A stretch of 46,275 bases of DNA, from positions 119,816 to 166,090 of the forward strand of contig JAGLAZ010000003.1 of NCBI GenBank assembly GCA_018260565.1. Reading direction: 5' to 3'. The stretch comes from Flavobacteriaceae bacterium (GTDB lineage Bacteria; Bacteroidota; Bacteroidia; Flavobacteriales; Weeksellaceae). Within the stretch, counting starts at the first letter, position 1. Every line of letters begins with the position of its first letter. The notes beneath the pieces are model-generated. The model had not been told where the DNA came from, searched no databases, and worked only from the letters and a program-made list of their open reading frames with translations. Shown one piece after another: positions 24,673 through 33,734 of the stretch. The translations under genes and the position numbers were made by a program.

Positions 24673-25765
24673 AAACCTTTATCCATCCTATCAGGTTTTA
24701 GGACTAATGTCTGGGACTAGCCTTGATGGGCTGGACTTATGTTTAGCTCAATTTTGGCAAACAGATTCTGGAAGTTGGAAATTTACCATCCTTGCTGCAG
24801 AAACTGAAGCCTATCCGCAAATATGGGAACAAAGATTAAGAGACGCACCTAAAAGTACAGCATTTGAATTATCAGTACTGAATTTGGAATATGGTAATTA
24901 CATTGCTGAAAAATGCAAATCATTTTTAGAAAAAAATATCTTAGCAGATGAAAATTGTATTATCTCATCCCATGGACATACTGTATTTCATCAGCCCCAG
25001 ATAGGCTTAAGCTTACAAATTGGCTCAGGAAAGCGTATTGCAGAAAGCACAGGGAAAGTCTGTGTTTGTAATTTTAGGGAGCAAGATGTGCTCTTTGAAG
25101 GTCAGGGTGCACCATTAGTACCCTTTGGTGATCAAGAATTATTCGGGAATCACACGGCCTGTCTTAATTTGGGCGGATTTGCTAATATCTCGTATGAAAG
25201 TCAGGGAAAAAGAATTGGATTTGATATTTGCCCAGTGAACATACTCCTAAATTTTTATGCCCAAAAATTAGGACTTGAGTATGACCAAGATGGAAAAATT
25301 GCAGAATCCTACCCTTCGAGCCTCCCAATTATACAAGCACTTAATTCCATTCCATTTTATACTCAAGAACCACCGAAGTCTTTAGGAAAAGAATGGGTTG
25401 AAGAATATTGTCAACCTATATTAAGGCACATAACTCCAGAATTGGCAATAAGTGCTATAACGGAACATGGTGCTGTACAAATAGCGCGTACGCTTCTTAA
25501 ATCTGGTAAAAAAGAAGTTATTTGCACTGGAGGTGGAGCACTTAATTGCTATTTAATGAAACGGATTCAGGATCTAGCACCTCAAATTTCATTTCATACC
25601 TGCAGTCACGAACTTATTCAGTACAAAGAAGCCCTAATTTTTGGATTTTTAGGGCTTACTAAAGTTTTGGGTATTGATAATGTTTTATGCAGTGTTACAG
25701 GCGCAAAACATGATCATTGTTCCGGGGATGTGTACTTATCAGTTGCTAAAGATTTTCCAATTTAG
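24647..25765 (+). CDS. anmK: Anhydro-N-acetylmuramic acid kinase
   Basis: Phosphorylates and opens 1,6-anhydroMurNAc, feeding recycled cell-wall sugar to MurNAc-6-phosphate. The ATP/substrate motif GLMSGTSLDGLD near the start is unmistakable. SSHGHTVFHQP, LGGFANIS and the CTGGGALNCYLM phosphate motif follow in order. Several in-frame ATGs exist (24596, 24629, 24641, 24647); 24647 gives 372 residues, the normal family length, and overlaps lptC by 26 bases. The companion etherase MurQ is not in the window. The 3' end overlaps the convergent SRPBCC gene by 20 bases. Confidence 0.93.
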   Translation: MPFPKQQNKNLYPSYQVLGLMSGTSLDGLDLCLAQFWQTDSGSWKFTILAAETEAYPQIWEQRLRDAPKSTAFELSVLNLEYGNYIAEKCKSFLEKNILADENCIISSHGHTVFHQPQIGLSLQIGSGKRIAESTGKVCVCNFREQDVLFEGQGAPLVPFGDQELFGNHTACLNLGGFANISYESQGKRIGFDICPVNILLNFYAQKLGLEYDQDGKIAESYPSSLPIIQALNSIPFYTQEPPKSLGKEWVEEYCQPILRHITPELAISAITEHGAVQIARTLLKSGKKEVICTGGGALNCYLMKRIQDLAPQISFHTCSHELIQYKEALIFGFLGLTKVLGIDNVLCSVTGAKHDHCSGDVYLSVAKDFPI

Positions 25766-26132
25766 AAGTAAGATTCTCAATAAAGTTATTTAATGGTTTT
25801 TCCACCATCATCTTTATAAAAGGATTAAATTTCCCTTCAAAAAATAATTGAACTTCTGTGCTCTCCGCATCTATGGCTTGCATTTTACCAGTGAGCTCAA
25901 AATCCATAGAACTACTTCCTGATGCTAGGATAACTTGTTCTTCCGAAACCTCCTTAATATTTAGCGCTATTTCCGGCATACCTTTTAGCTGAAACTTGAA
26001 ACCATTCTCATTGCTGGAGAAAGATTGCAAGCCATCTGGCATAAGGTTTTCGTACTGTGCTGGGGATTTTAATAATTCGTGAAGTTGCGCAACGCTTTTT
26101 TTCACTACTACTTTTCTGCCTTCAATATTCAT
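25746..26132 (-). CDS. SRPBCC (START-like) fold protein
   Basis: A 128-residue protein with the helix-grip pattern: KVVVKKSVAQLHELLKSPAQY-like opening (VVVKKSVAQLHELL), LMPDGLQSF, alternating beta strands and a long C-terminal helix (MMVEKPLNNFIENLTSKL). Such proteins bind small hydrophobic ligands; no catalytic residues can be named. ATG 26132 is used instead of the longer frame from 26213, because an exact -7 element (TACATTTG, 26161-26168) lies between. I recall flavobacterial relatives annotated simply as SRPBCC or orotate-phosphoribosyltransferase neighbours; that neighbour gene is not here. Confidence 0.75.
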   Translation of the reverse strand: MNIEGRKVVVKKSVAQLHELLKSPAQYENLMPDGLQSFSSNENGFKFQLKGMPEIALNIKEVSEEQVILASGSSSMDFELTGKMQAIDAESTEVQLFFEGKFNPFIKMMVEKPLNNFIENLTSKLENL

Positions 26133-26137
26133 TTGAT

Positions 26138-26145
26138 TATATTTG
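26138..26145 (+). promoter_or_regulatory. Candidate -7 element for the NUDIX gene
   Basis: TATATTTG matches TAnnTTTG exactly and would start transcription near 26149, 15 bases before ATG 26164. It lies inside the leader of the divergent SRPBCC transcript. Confidence 0.45.
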
Positions 26146-26160
26146 TAAAGATATCGGTTG

Positions 26161-26168
26161 CAAATGTA
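26161..26168 (-). promoter_or_regulatory. Candidate -7 element for the SRPBCC gene
   Basis: TACATTTG on the minus strand matches TAnnTTTG exactly and would start transcription near 26157, about 25 bases before ATG 26132. It overlaps the start codon of the NUDIX gene. Confidence 0.45.
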
Positions 26169-26778
26169 TAAAGTTTTTATTAATGAAAAAATGTTGGAAC
26201 TCTCCGGTACCAAATCAGAAATTTGGGAAAATCTATTGTATGAAAGTAGTATGACGCTGGAGATGGCAATGGATAAATTACTTCATACAGCCAGCACCGG
26301 TGTATGTGTATACTCCAAAGATCCCGAAATTATGTTTCAAACTTTGGAATCTTTACTTCACCCTATCCATGCTGGTGGTGGTGTAGTCCTAAATTCTGAA
26401 GAAAAAATTCTTTTTATTCATAGACAAGGTATTTGGGATCTTCCAAAAGGTAAAGCGGAAAAGGACGAAGATATTGCGGAAACTGCAGTGCGTGAGGTAG
26501 AGGAGGAATGCGGAATTAGTCCACTAGATATTACGCATAATTTAGCACCTACTTTTCACGTTTTTAAAGATAAAAAATTAGGCTATGTTTTAAAATGTAC
26601 TCATTGGTTTATAATGAAATATGCAGGCAATGTAGCTCCCACTCCACAGCTGGAAGAAGGAATTACTGCTGCAGAATGGAAAGATTGGGAGCAAGTAGAT
26701 AGCGAGGTTATTCCTCATACTTTCCAAAATATTAAATTGGTAATTTCGGAAGCAAGAAATTTCTTACAAATTATATAA
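26164..26778 (+). CDS. NUDIX hydrolase
   Basis: Cleaves a nucleoside-diphosphate-linked or related pyrophosphate substrate. The Nudix box is complete: G-x5-E-x7-REVEEECGI within KGKAEKDEDIAETAVREV. An extra N-terminal region of about 75 residues (MYKVFINEKMLELSG) precedes the Nudix fold, as in many flavobacterial members of unknown substrate. ATG 26164 (204 residues) is chosen over a TTG two codons earlier. It is divergent from the SRPBCC gene with overlapping promoters, and its last eight bases overlap murF. Confidence 0.9.
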   Translation: MYKVFINEKMLELSGTKSEIWENLLYESSMTLEMAMDKLLHTASTGVCVYSKDPEIMFQTLESLLHPIHAGGGVVLNSEEKILFIHRQGIWDLPKGKAEKDEDIAETAVREVEEECGISPLDITHNLAPTFHVFKDKKLGYVLKCTHWFIMKYAGNVAPTPQLEEGITAAEWKDWEQVDSEVIPHTFQNIKLVISEARNFLQII

Positions 26779-28057
26779 ATTCAACTATTTTTTCTAAGGC
26801 ATTTCCCCGTGAGCCTTTAATTAAAATTACCTCTTCCTGAACAGGATTATTTTTTAAATAAGAAATAAGCTCATCTGAATTAGGAAAATTAATGAACGTT
26901 TTTGATTCTGGAATCTGTAAAAATTCTTTTCCTACCAAAAATACTTTATCAAATTTCATTGTTTTAAGATTCGATAATAAAGCTTTATGCTCAATTGCAG
27001 AATCTTTCCCTAACTCCATCATTTCCCCTAAAATAAGGCATTTAGTACCGGGAAATTTTTGTAAATTTTGTAATGCCACCTCCATACTTGAAGGATTTGC
27101 ATTATAGGCATCCAGAATAAGTTGTTTATTGTTTCTTTTAATAATTTGGGACCTCATATTATCTGGAACATAAGCCTCCAATCCTTTTTGAATATCTTCT
27201 AATGGGACATTATGCAGCTGTGCTAATGTACAAGCAGCTGCCAAATTTGGGCAGTTATAAGTACCTGTTAATTGTGAATTAATTACAATATCTTCATTTT
27301 TAATAATTATGCTAGCATAGGAATTTATATCTTCATATTGATATTGATAATCACCCGTTGAGGTTCCAAAACCTATGCAATTTTCATAGGTAGTGCTAAT
27401 CTTTTTTTGGATAGGATCATCTTCATTTATGAGTATAGCGGCATTATTTTGTATAAGAAATTTATATAACTCCGATTTGCCCCGTACAACTCCATCTACC
27501 CCGCCAAATCCTTCTAAATGAGCTTTTCCAAAATTTGTAATATACCCTATTGTCGGCTTAACAATCTCGCAGAGAAATGCGATTTCGCCTTGGTGATTTG
27601 CTCCCATTTCTACTACCGCAATATCATGTTTGGGATTGATGCTTAAAACAGTTAATGGTACTCCTAAATGATTATTCAGATTACCTTGTGTAAAAAGTAC
27701 ACTAAACTTAGGTGACAACGCGGCAGAAATTAATTCTTTCGTAGTAGTTTTTCCATTGCTGCCAGTAAGACCTATGATGGGAATCGTGAGGCTTTCCCTA
27801 TGGTATTTTGCTAAATCCTGTAAGAAAGATTCTGTTTTTTCAACAAAAAATATTTGATTAGCCGGATCTTCATATTTTTTATCTTCCACAAAGACTGCTG
27901 TACAACCTTTTTGAATAGCTTCGTTTGCATACGCAGCAGCATTGAAATTTTTTCCGCTAAAAGCAAAAAAAAGAAATCCTTTCTCAGCTTTTCGGTGATC
28001 TATACAAACTTTATAATTGGCATCTATAAGAAATTTATGCGCTTGAACTATATTCAT
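26771..28057 (-). CDS. murF: UDP-N-acetylmuramoyl-tripeptide--D-alanyl-D-alanine ligase
   Basis: Adds D-Ala-D-Ala to the UDP-MurNAc tripeptide in peptidoglycan synthesis. The ATP-binding GLTGSNGKTTTKE and the central NNHLGVPLTVL and VVEMGANHQGEI motifs are typical Mur-ligase features, and the third domain shows LDAYNANPSSM. ATG 28057 (MNIVQAHKFL, 428 residues) is chosen. The frame extends upstream, but through the gldJ terminator and into gldJ, which cannot be coding. A TATATTTG element lies three bases before the ATG, suggesting a leaderless transcript separate from gldJ. Confidence 0.95.
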   Translation of the reverse strand: MNIVQAHKFLIDANYKVCIDHRKAEKGFLFFAFSGKNFNAAAYANEAIQKGCTAVFVEDKKYEDPANQIFFVEKTESFLQDLAKYHRESLTIPIIGLTGSNGKTTTKELISAALSPKFSVLFTQGNLNNHLGVPLTVLSINPKHDIAVVEMGANHQGEIAFLCEIVKPTIGYITNFGKAHLEGFGGVDGVVRGKSELYKFLIQNNAAILINEDDPIQKKISTTYENCIGFGTSTGDYQYQYEDINSYASIIIKNEDIVINSQLTGTYNCPNLAAACTLAQLHNVPLEDIQKGLEAYVPDNMRSQIIKRNNKQLILDAYNANPSSMEVALQNLQKFPGTKCLILGEMMELGKDSAIEHKALLSNLKTMKFDKVFLVGKEFLQIPESKTFINFPNSDELISYLKNNPVQEEVILIKGSRGNALEKIVEFI

Positions 28058-28060
28058 TTT

Positions 28061-28068
28061 CAAATATA
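28061..28068 (-). promoter_or_regulatory. Candidate -7 element for murF
   Basis: TATATTTG on the minus strand matches TAnnTTTG exactly. Only three bases separate it from the murF ATG, so transcription would begin at or next to the start codon. The -33 TTTG is not obvious at normal spacing. Confidence 0.45.
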
Positions 28069-28097
28069 AAAAAACCCTCCAACATCTGGAGGGTTTT
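28068..28097 (-). terminator. Rho-independent terminator after gldJ
   Basis: CCCTCCA (28075-28081) pairs with TGGAGGG (28087-28093), flanked by A and T runs. On the minus strand it is followed by seven T's. It is only a few bases past the gldJ stop, and its T run merges with the murF -7 element. Confidence 0.9.
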
Positions 28098-28100
28098 AGC

Positions 28101-29714
28101 TTATCGCTTACTTCTTTTGTTATTAATATCTCGTGCATCTTGTGCGACACGGAATCCTATCCAGCCATAGCCTTTAGTTCCGTCTTTATATCTTCTTTGG
28201 CCTGGATCCAACCAATATAAATTATCTTTCCAAGAACCGCCCTTAACAACATAGTTATAATCTGCTTGAGCTGAAGTACGAACTCCTCTATCTTTTAGGA
28301 GAACTACTTTTCCTGAATTATTCACCACATAATTTTTCCGCGGAGAATTGTACATAAAATACTGTGCAGCAGCTGCGCTGTCTAATTTACCACCATTTGC
28401 ACCTTCAAGGGATGATCTATAATCACCATCTCGGAACTTGCTATAATTGGCGTTTATTCTCCTATTAAAGTTACCAGGCAAAGCACGATAAACAAGTCGG
28501 CCATCGCTGAGCGTATCATATTGAATGGTATTTGCATCAACAGATTGTATAGTTCCATCTGGATTTCGGACCAACTCTGTATTCGTTACACCACGTTGAT
28601 AATTAAAATCTGAATATTCAGCATTGATGATTGGGCGATAGACATCTGCAGTCCACTCTGCTACGTTACCAAACATTCCGTATAGGCCTATATCATTAGA
28701 TCCATACTGTCTTACATCAGATGTAATGGCAGCACCATCATTATTCCATCCAGCAGGTCCAGAGTAATCTCCAGTACCATATTTGAAATTACCTTGAAGT
28801 AAACCTCTATTTTTACCTTTAGTACCTCGGATCTTAGCTTCTAAAGGATCTTTACCTAAATAAGTATTGTATTCTCTATTTTTCGCCAATCCCAAAGCTG
28901 CATATTCCCATTCTGCTTCAGAAGGTAAACGGAATTTAGTAACTACATTACTTACACCATTTTTATTGGCGTTAACAATTCTTTGGTTCTTACTTTTAAT
29001 ACTAAATTTCTGTTGCCATCTTTTATCATTGATATATGACTGAATATCTGGATCGTTGCTTTTAAATTTATCTAAATTAAAGGAAGCCCCACCTTGATTA
29101 CTCTGTTCATTTAGATAAAGGTCTTTATTAATAATCCCCATATCTATAAGAGCTTTTTCATTTGCTCTTTCTGTAAGCCAATCACAATATCTATTAGCTT
29201 GTAACCAGCTAACTCCTACAACTGGGTAATAATCATACTCTGGACTATGAAAATAACTTTCCATAAAATCCGTTCGGGATAATTCATTATTCCAAAGGAG
29301 TGTATCAGGTAGTGCACCTGTGTAGATATTCCTAAAATTAGGATCAGAAGGTGGAAATACAAACTTTAACCATGTAATATACTCGCGATATTCATAATTA
29401 GTAAGCTCAGTTTCCGACATATAAAAAGAGGAAACTTGCATTCTTCGGGGTACATTGTTCCAATCTTTATAGACATTGTCTTTGCTTTGGCCCATAGTAA
29501 AGGTTCCCCCTTCTACATACACCATGCCTGGCCAATTTTTAGATTTTTGTTGTTTCCCTGCGAAAAACCAACCTCTTTGGTCGTTAGGTTTCCAACCGGT
29601 TTTGGAAGTGAACTTTTTAGTTCCTCCACCCGACTTGGTATTCCCACCTCCACAGCTGCTAAGCAAGAGTGCTGCACCTATTGTGACCAATGAGTACACT
29701 TTGAGCTTTCTCAT
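28101..29714 (-). CDS. gldJ: Gliding motility/type IX secretion lipoprotein GldJ
   Basis: Outer-membrane lipoprotein needed for type IX secretion, and for gliding where that occurs; it supports the GldK ring. The signal peptide ends in the lipobox LLSSC with Cys21 as the lipidated residue. The mature protein contains a formylglycine-generating-enzyme/SUMF-like domain: MVYVEGGTFTMGQ at the start, FRLPSEAEWEYAALG, MFGNVAEWTADVY and GGSWKD..GFRVAQD at the end. The 537-residue length is typical. It is transcribed away from porU-porV, with 139 bases between the starts. Confidence 0.96.
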   Translation of the reverse strand: MRKLKVYSLVTIGAALLLSSCGGGNTKSGGGTKKFTSKTGWKPNDQRGWFFAGKQQKSKNWPGMVYVEGGTFTMGQSKDNVYKDWNNVPRRMQVSSFYMSETELTNYEYREYITWLKFVFPPSDPNFRNIYTGALPDTLLWNNELSRTDFMESYFHSPEYDYYPVVGVSWLQANRYCDWLTERANEKALIDMGIINKDLYLNEQSNQGGASFNLDKFKSNDPDIQSYINDKRWQQKFSIKSKNQRIVNANKNGVSNVVTKFRLPSEAEWEYAALGLAKNREYNTYLGKDPLEAKIRGTKGKNRGLLQGNFKYGTGDYSGPAGWNNDGAAITSDVRQYGSNDIGLYGMFGNVAEWTADVYRPIINAEYSDFNYQRGVTNTELVRNPDGTIQSVDANTIQYDTLSDGRLVYRALPGNFNRRINANYSKFRDGDYRSSLEGANGGKLDSAAAAQYFMYNSPRKNYVVNNSGKVVLLKDRGVRTSAQADYNYVVKGGSWKDNLYWLDPGQRRYKDGTKGYGWIGFRVAQDARDINNKRSKR

Positions 29715-29853
29715 AGTTATTTTTAGTATTTCAATTCACAAAGAAAAAATAAATAAATTAAAAAATCAACTAAATGCAATAATATTTTGCAAAAAATATT
29801 TTTTTTTAAGGTTCAGAAATTAATTCCTTTATTTTGTAGTAGATTTTAACCTT

Positions 29854-32800
29854 ATGCATAAGCGGTTTCTCAATTTTTTTCTTTTATTAATATTTTCCGG
29901 TAGTTTTCTCGGTCAGCAATTTAATGTAACATGGAGAGACTATAAGACCATAAACTTTGATAATAACCAAAGTTTACGAATTCCAAAAACCGATAGTTAT
30001 ACCAATACTTTTGAAGCTAATACCGTGTTTATTACGCTTCAAGAGAATTTTTCCCAGCCAATGAAGGCTGAAAATTTGCAATGGGAAGAAATAAATGAAT
30101 CTGATTTATATGATCTTACAAAAGCTAATTTACCGGAAAATGTATTGTCAGGGAGTTCTGTTATAAAGGATAGTCTTTCCCAAAAAGAATTATACAGCGT
30201 TAAAATTAGCGGAATTACATTACAAAAAGGTAAAATTTTTCGACTAAAATCTTTTTTTCTTACTAGAGATTCATCATCTAATTCATTTTTACGTTCGGGT
30301 TCCACAGAAAATCCTTTATCACAAGGAAAATTTTATAAAATTAAAGTACCCAAAACGGGTATTTTTAAAATAACTTCCACGCTATTACAACAGTTAGGAA
30401 TATCTACAAGTGGCCTTAATCCTAAAAATTTAAGAGTGTATGGTAATGGTGGTACAATGTTACCTGAATTTAATCTGGATGATAGATATGCTGCTTTACA
30501 AGAAAATGCTATCCAAGTAGTAGGAGAAGCCGACGGTTCCTGGGAAAATGGAGACTACGCTTTATTTTTTGCTCAAGGACCAGATGCCTATGGGATATAT
30601 GAAAGCTATAACGATAATTTTTACTCCCGTACAGATACCCGGCTCGATAGATCCAGGCATGTAAAGAACATTTATGAGGATTTTTCTTATTATTTTATCA
30701 CATTTGAAAAAGGTCCCGGAAAAAGAGTAACTCTGAGTAACATTCCTCCAGCTGGCGATGTGATTACTAATGTGCCTCAACATGTATTTTTAGATGAGGA
30801 AAAAAATAATTTACTTCATGTAGGACGAGTTTTTTTGGGAGATGCTTTTACATCTACCAAAACGTATACATTCCCGACCAATGCCCCCATTTTACCTGGA
30901 ACCACAGTTACCTATAGAGCCCGCACAGTGGCATTGAATTCGAAAAATAATAAAATAAATTTTAGCCTAAATGGTGTATCAAATATACCTTATACTGTTA
31001 CAACTAATTATTACACCCCTCTCACTTGGACAGGTACGATACCCGTTAATGGAAATCAACTTTCTTTTGTTTTTACCCCTGATGTAACTCCAAATCCAGC
31101 TGGTAGCTTTTACATAGATTATGTAGAGGCAGAATATATTCAAGCTTTAATTTATAATGGTAGTCAACTTATATATTACAGCCCACAAGTAGTATCGGGA
31201 AGTAATGAGACTTACACCTTCAGTATTTCCAATACTTCAGGCATGGAACAAGTATGGGATGTTAGCGATATTACTAATGCAAAAAAAATTCAAGGGAATA
31301 CTTCAGGCGGAAATTTTGTTTATGGTTATACAGCGGATAGTACAATCTTTAATAATCGTTTTATTGCTTTTACCGACTCTTCCGCCACGGAGGCTCTTCC
31401 AGTGGGGGCAATCCAAAATCAAAATATATCTGCACTTAATAACATTCAATATTTAATCATATCTCCAGATCAGTTATTAGGTGAAGCTCAGCGAATGGCT
31501 ACATACCATCAGAATAAAGAAGGATTTAATGTGGCAATAGTACCTTTAAGTAAAATTTATAATGAGTTTTCTAGTGGCAGCCAAGATTTAACGGCTTTAC
31601 GGGATTTTATTACCAAATTAAACAATCCTGAAGGCAGTTTAAAATATGTTCTGTTAATGGGTGACACAAGTTTTGATTTCAAAGATCGTATTCCAAATAA
31701 TGAAAACCTTATACCATCCTATCAAAGTGAAGCAAGTAACAATTTCGCAGCATCTTTCGTAACGGATGACTATATAGTAATGACGAAACCTCAAATTTCT
31801 TCTTATTTAGGAAGTAATTTGCCTGACATCCCCGTAGGAAGACTTCCTGCGAAAGATATTGCTGAAGCCAAAGTCTTAGTTAACAAAACTTTAGCGTACG
31901 AAAATTTACTCCCTGGGCAGCCCAACCCTTTCGGTATGTGGAGAATGAAAATGGATTATGTAGTAGATGATGATAATGATACGGGTGTGCCTTTTCATAC
32001 AATTATGAACGGTACAATCGTCAATGTTTTTGAAACCAATACCGATAAACCAGAATACTTCATTAAAAAACTATATTCTGATGCATTTACACGAGACATT
32101 GCAGCTGGAGGCTTTAGATATCCTCAAGTAAATCAAGCCATTAGTAATGATATTAGTAATACCCTTGTCATGTTTTATTTAGGACATGGTGGTATTAATG
32201 GCTGGGCACAGGAGCGTATTTTTACTCCTGATATGCTTAATAATTTTAATAATTATAATGCGATTTTCGCCAGATTCCCCTTTGTATCTACCATAACTTG
32301 TGAGTTTACTGTATGGGATGACCCTGAAACTCCCTCTTTGGGTGAGCGAGTGGTAAAATTACCTACTGGTGGAGCCTCTGGTATGATTACTTCAAGCCGA
32401 TCTTTAGGAGTGGATTATGGACTGAATTTCACCGAACTCTATATTAAAGAATTATTTAAGTTGGTAAATGATGATTTTAGGCCTTTGGGTGATGCCCATC
32501 TATCTGCTAAAAAATTAAAAGGAGCTCAGGAGGATCATTTTAGAGTAAATACACTTGCAGATCCAGCTATGAAATTGTCACGCCCTGAGCGTAAAATTGT
32601 GGTGGATCAAATTGTTACCCCTATTCCTGGAAAAATCCGAGCCTTAGATTTTGTTAAAATAACCGGACATATAATAGCACCAGCTGGTGGCGTACTTACC
32701 AGTTTTAATGGAGAAGTATTTTTACACTTGTACGATAAAAAGCTGACAAAAACCACTAAGAATAACAGCGGAAATTTGGTGCCTATTCTTACATTTAAGG

Positions 32801-33717
32801 AAGAAGGTTCGCCTATTGTAAAAACAGCTGCAGTGGTAACAAATGGAACTTTTACCATAGAGTTTTATGTTCCAAAAGACATTGATTATGCGGATGGAGA
32901 CGGTAGATTATTACTTTATGCAGATAATAAAAAGAAAGACTACTTTACTACTCAAACACAAATCGTAGGGAGTATTAATCCGGAAGGGATTAATGACAAC
33001 AATCCTCCCCAAGTAAGATTGTTTATGAATAATACCAATTTTGCAAATGGTGGAATAACAGACCAAAATCCTTTATTCATTGCTTGTGTCACAGATGATA
33101 CGGGGATAAATTCTACTGGAGCTGGTGTGGGGCATGATGTAATAGCCTACCTTGATGGACAGGTGATAAACACAATAGTATTAAATGAATTTTATACTGA
33201 TGGTGATGGCTTAGGCTGTAGTGCACCTAATTTAAAAAATTATCAAAAGGGTTATGTAAGCTATCCACTTCGAAATCTTAGCCCTGGTCCTCATCAGCTT
33301 ACATTCAGAATATGGGATATTAATAATAATTCCACTACTTCCACATTGGATTTTGTTGTTAAAACAGAGTCTGCACAGAAATTGACTATCAACAGATTGT
33401 TAAACTGGCCAAATCCTTTTACTAAAAATACCTACATTCAATTTGAACATAACTGTGATGATACTCTGGATGTGCATGCTCAGATTTATACAATAACGGG
33501 TAAATTAGTACGGACTCTACATCAGCAAGTTAGCTCAGAACCAATACTTGAAGGCTTCCGGATTCCCCGTACAGCGATCATGTGGGACGGTTTGGATGAT
33601 TTTGGAGATGTTGTTGCAAAGGGTACATATATTTTTAAGATATTTGCAAAGAGCATAAACCAGGATAAATGTGGAGGAGCTGCAACTGCAGTACAAAAAA
33701 TGGTCTTGTTAAAATAA
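29854..33717 (+). CDS. porU: Type IX secretion sortase PorU
   Basis: Gingipain-like (C25) cysteine peptidase on the cell surface that removes the C-terminal signal of type IX cargo and attaches it to the envelope. The signal peptide is residues 1-20. The catalytic pair is His778 (in FYLGHGGINGW) and Cys816 (in STITCEFTVWDD). The protease domain spans about 520-890; beta-rich domains follow, and a FlgD/CTD-like end (LNWPNPFTKNTYIQFEH, then GTYIFKIFAK) resembles the type IX sorting domain. At 1287 residues it has the normal family length. porV follows after 17 bases. Confidence 0.95.
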   Translation: MHKRFLNFFLLLIFSGSFLGQQFNVTWRDYKTINFDNNQSLRIPKTDSYTNTFEANTVFITLQENFSQPMKAENLQWEEINESDLYDLTKANLPENVLSGSSVIKDSLSQKELYSVKISGITLQKGKIFRLKSFFLTRDSSSNSFLRSGSTENPLSQGKFYKIKVPKTGIFKITSTLLQQLGISTSGLNPKNLRVYGNGGTMLPEFNLDDRYAALQENAIQVVGEADGSWENGDYALFFAQGPDAYGIYESYNDNFYSRTDTRLDRSRHVKNIYEDFSYYFITFEKGPGKRVTLSNIPPAGDVITNVPQHVFLDEEKNNLLHVGRVFLGDAFTSTKTYTFPTNAPILPGTTVTYRARTVALNSKNNKINFSLNGVSNIPYTVTTNYYTPLTWTGTIPVNGNQLSFVFTPDVTPNPAGSFYIDYVEAEYIQALIYNGSQLIYYSPQVVSGSNETYTFSISNTSGMEQVWDVSDITNAKKIQGNTSGGNFVYGYTADSTIFNNRFIAFTDSSATEALPVGAIQNQNISALNNIQYLIISPDQLLGEAQRMATYHQNKEGFNVAIVPLSKIYNEFSSGSQDLTALRDFITKLNNPEGSLKYVLLMGDTSFDFKDRIPNNENLIPSYQSEASNNFAASFVTDDYIVMTKPQISSYLGSNLPDIPVGRLPAKDIAEAKVLVNKTLAYENLLPGQPNPFGMWRMKMDYVVDDDNDTGVPFHTIMNGTIVNVFETNTDKPEYFIKKLYSDAFTRDIAAGGFRYPQVNQAISNDISNTLVMFYLGHGGINGWAQERIFTPDMLNNFNNYNAIFARFPFVSTITCEFTVWDDPETPSLGERVVKLPTGGASGMITSSRSLGVDYGLNFTELYIKELFKLVNDDFRPLGDAHLSAKKLKGAQEDHFRVNTLADPAMKLSRPERKIVVDQIVTPIPGKIRALDFVKITGHIIAPAGGVLTSFNGEVFLHLYDKKLTKTTKNNSGNLVPILTFKEEGSPIVKTAAVVTNGTFTIEFYVPKDIDYADGDGRLLLYADNKKKDYFTTQTQIVGSINPEGINDNNPPQVRLFMNNTNFANGGITDQNPLFIACVTDDTGINSTGAGVGHDVIAYLDGQVINTIVLNEFYTDGDGLGCSAPNLKNYQKGYVSYPLRNLSPGPHQLTFRIWDINNNSTTSTLDFVVKTESAQKLTINRLLNWPNPFTKNTYIQFEHNCDDTLDVHAQIYTITGKLVRTLHQQVSSEPILEGFRIPRTAIMWDGLDDFGDVVAKGTYIFKIFAKSINQDKCGGAATAVQKMVLLK

Positions 33718-33734
33718 CATTTACAGGTAATTAA

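Noticed and set aside
31205-31456. 83-codon plus-strand open frame inside porU
   Set aside because: It is an out-of-frame shadow fully inside the porU coding sequence with low-complexity translation.
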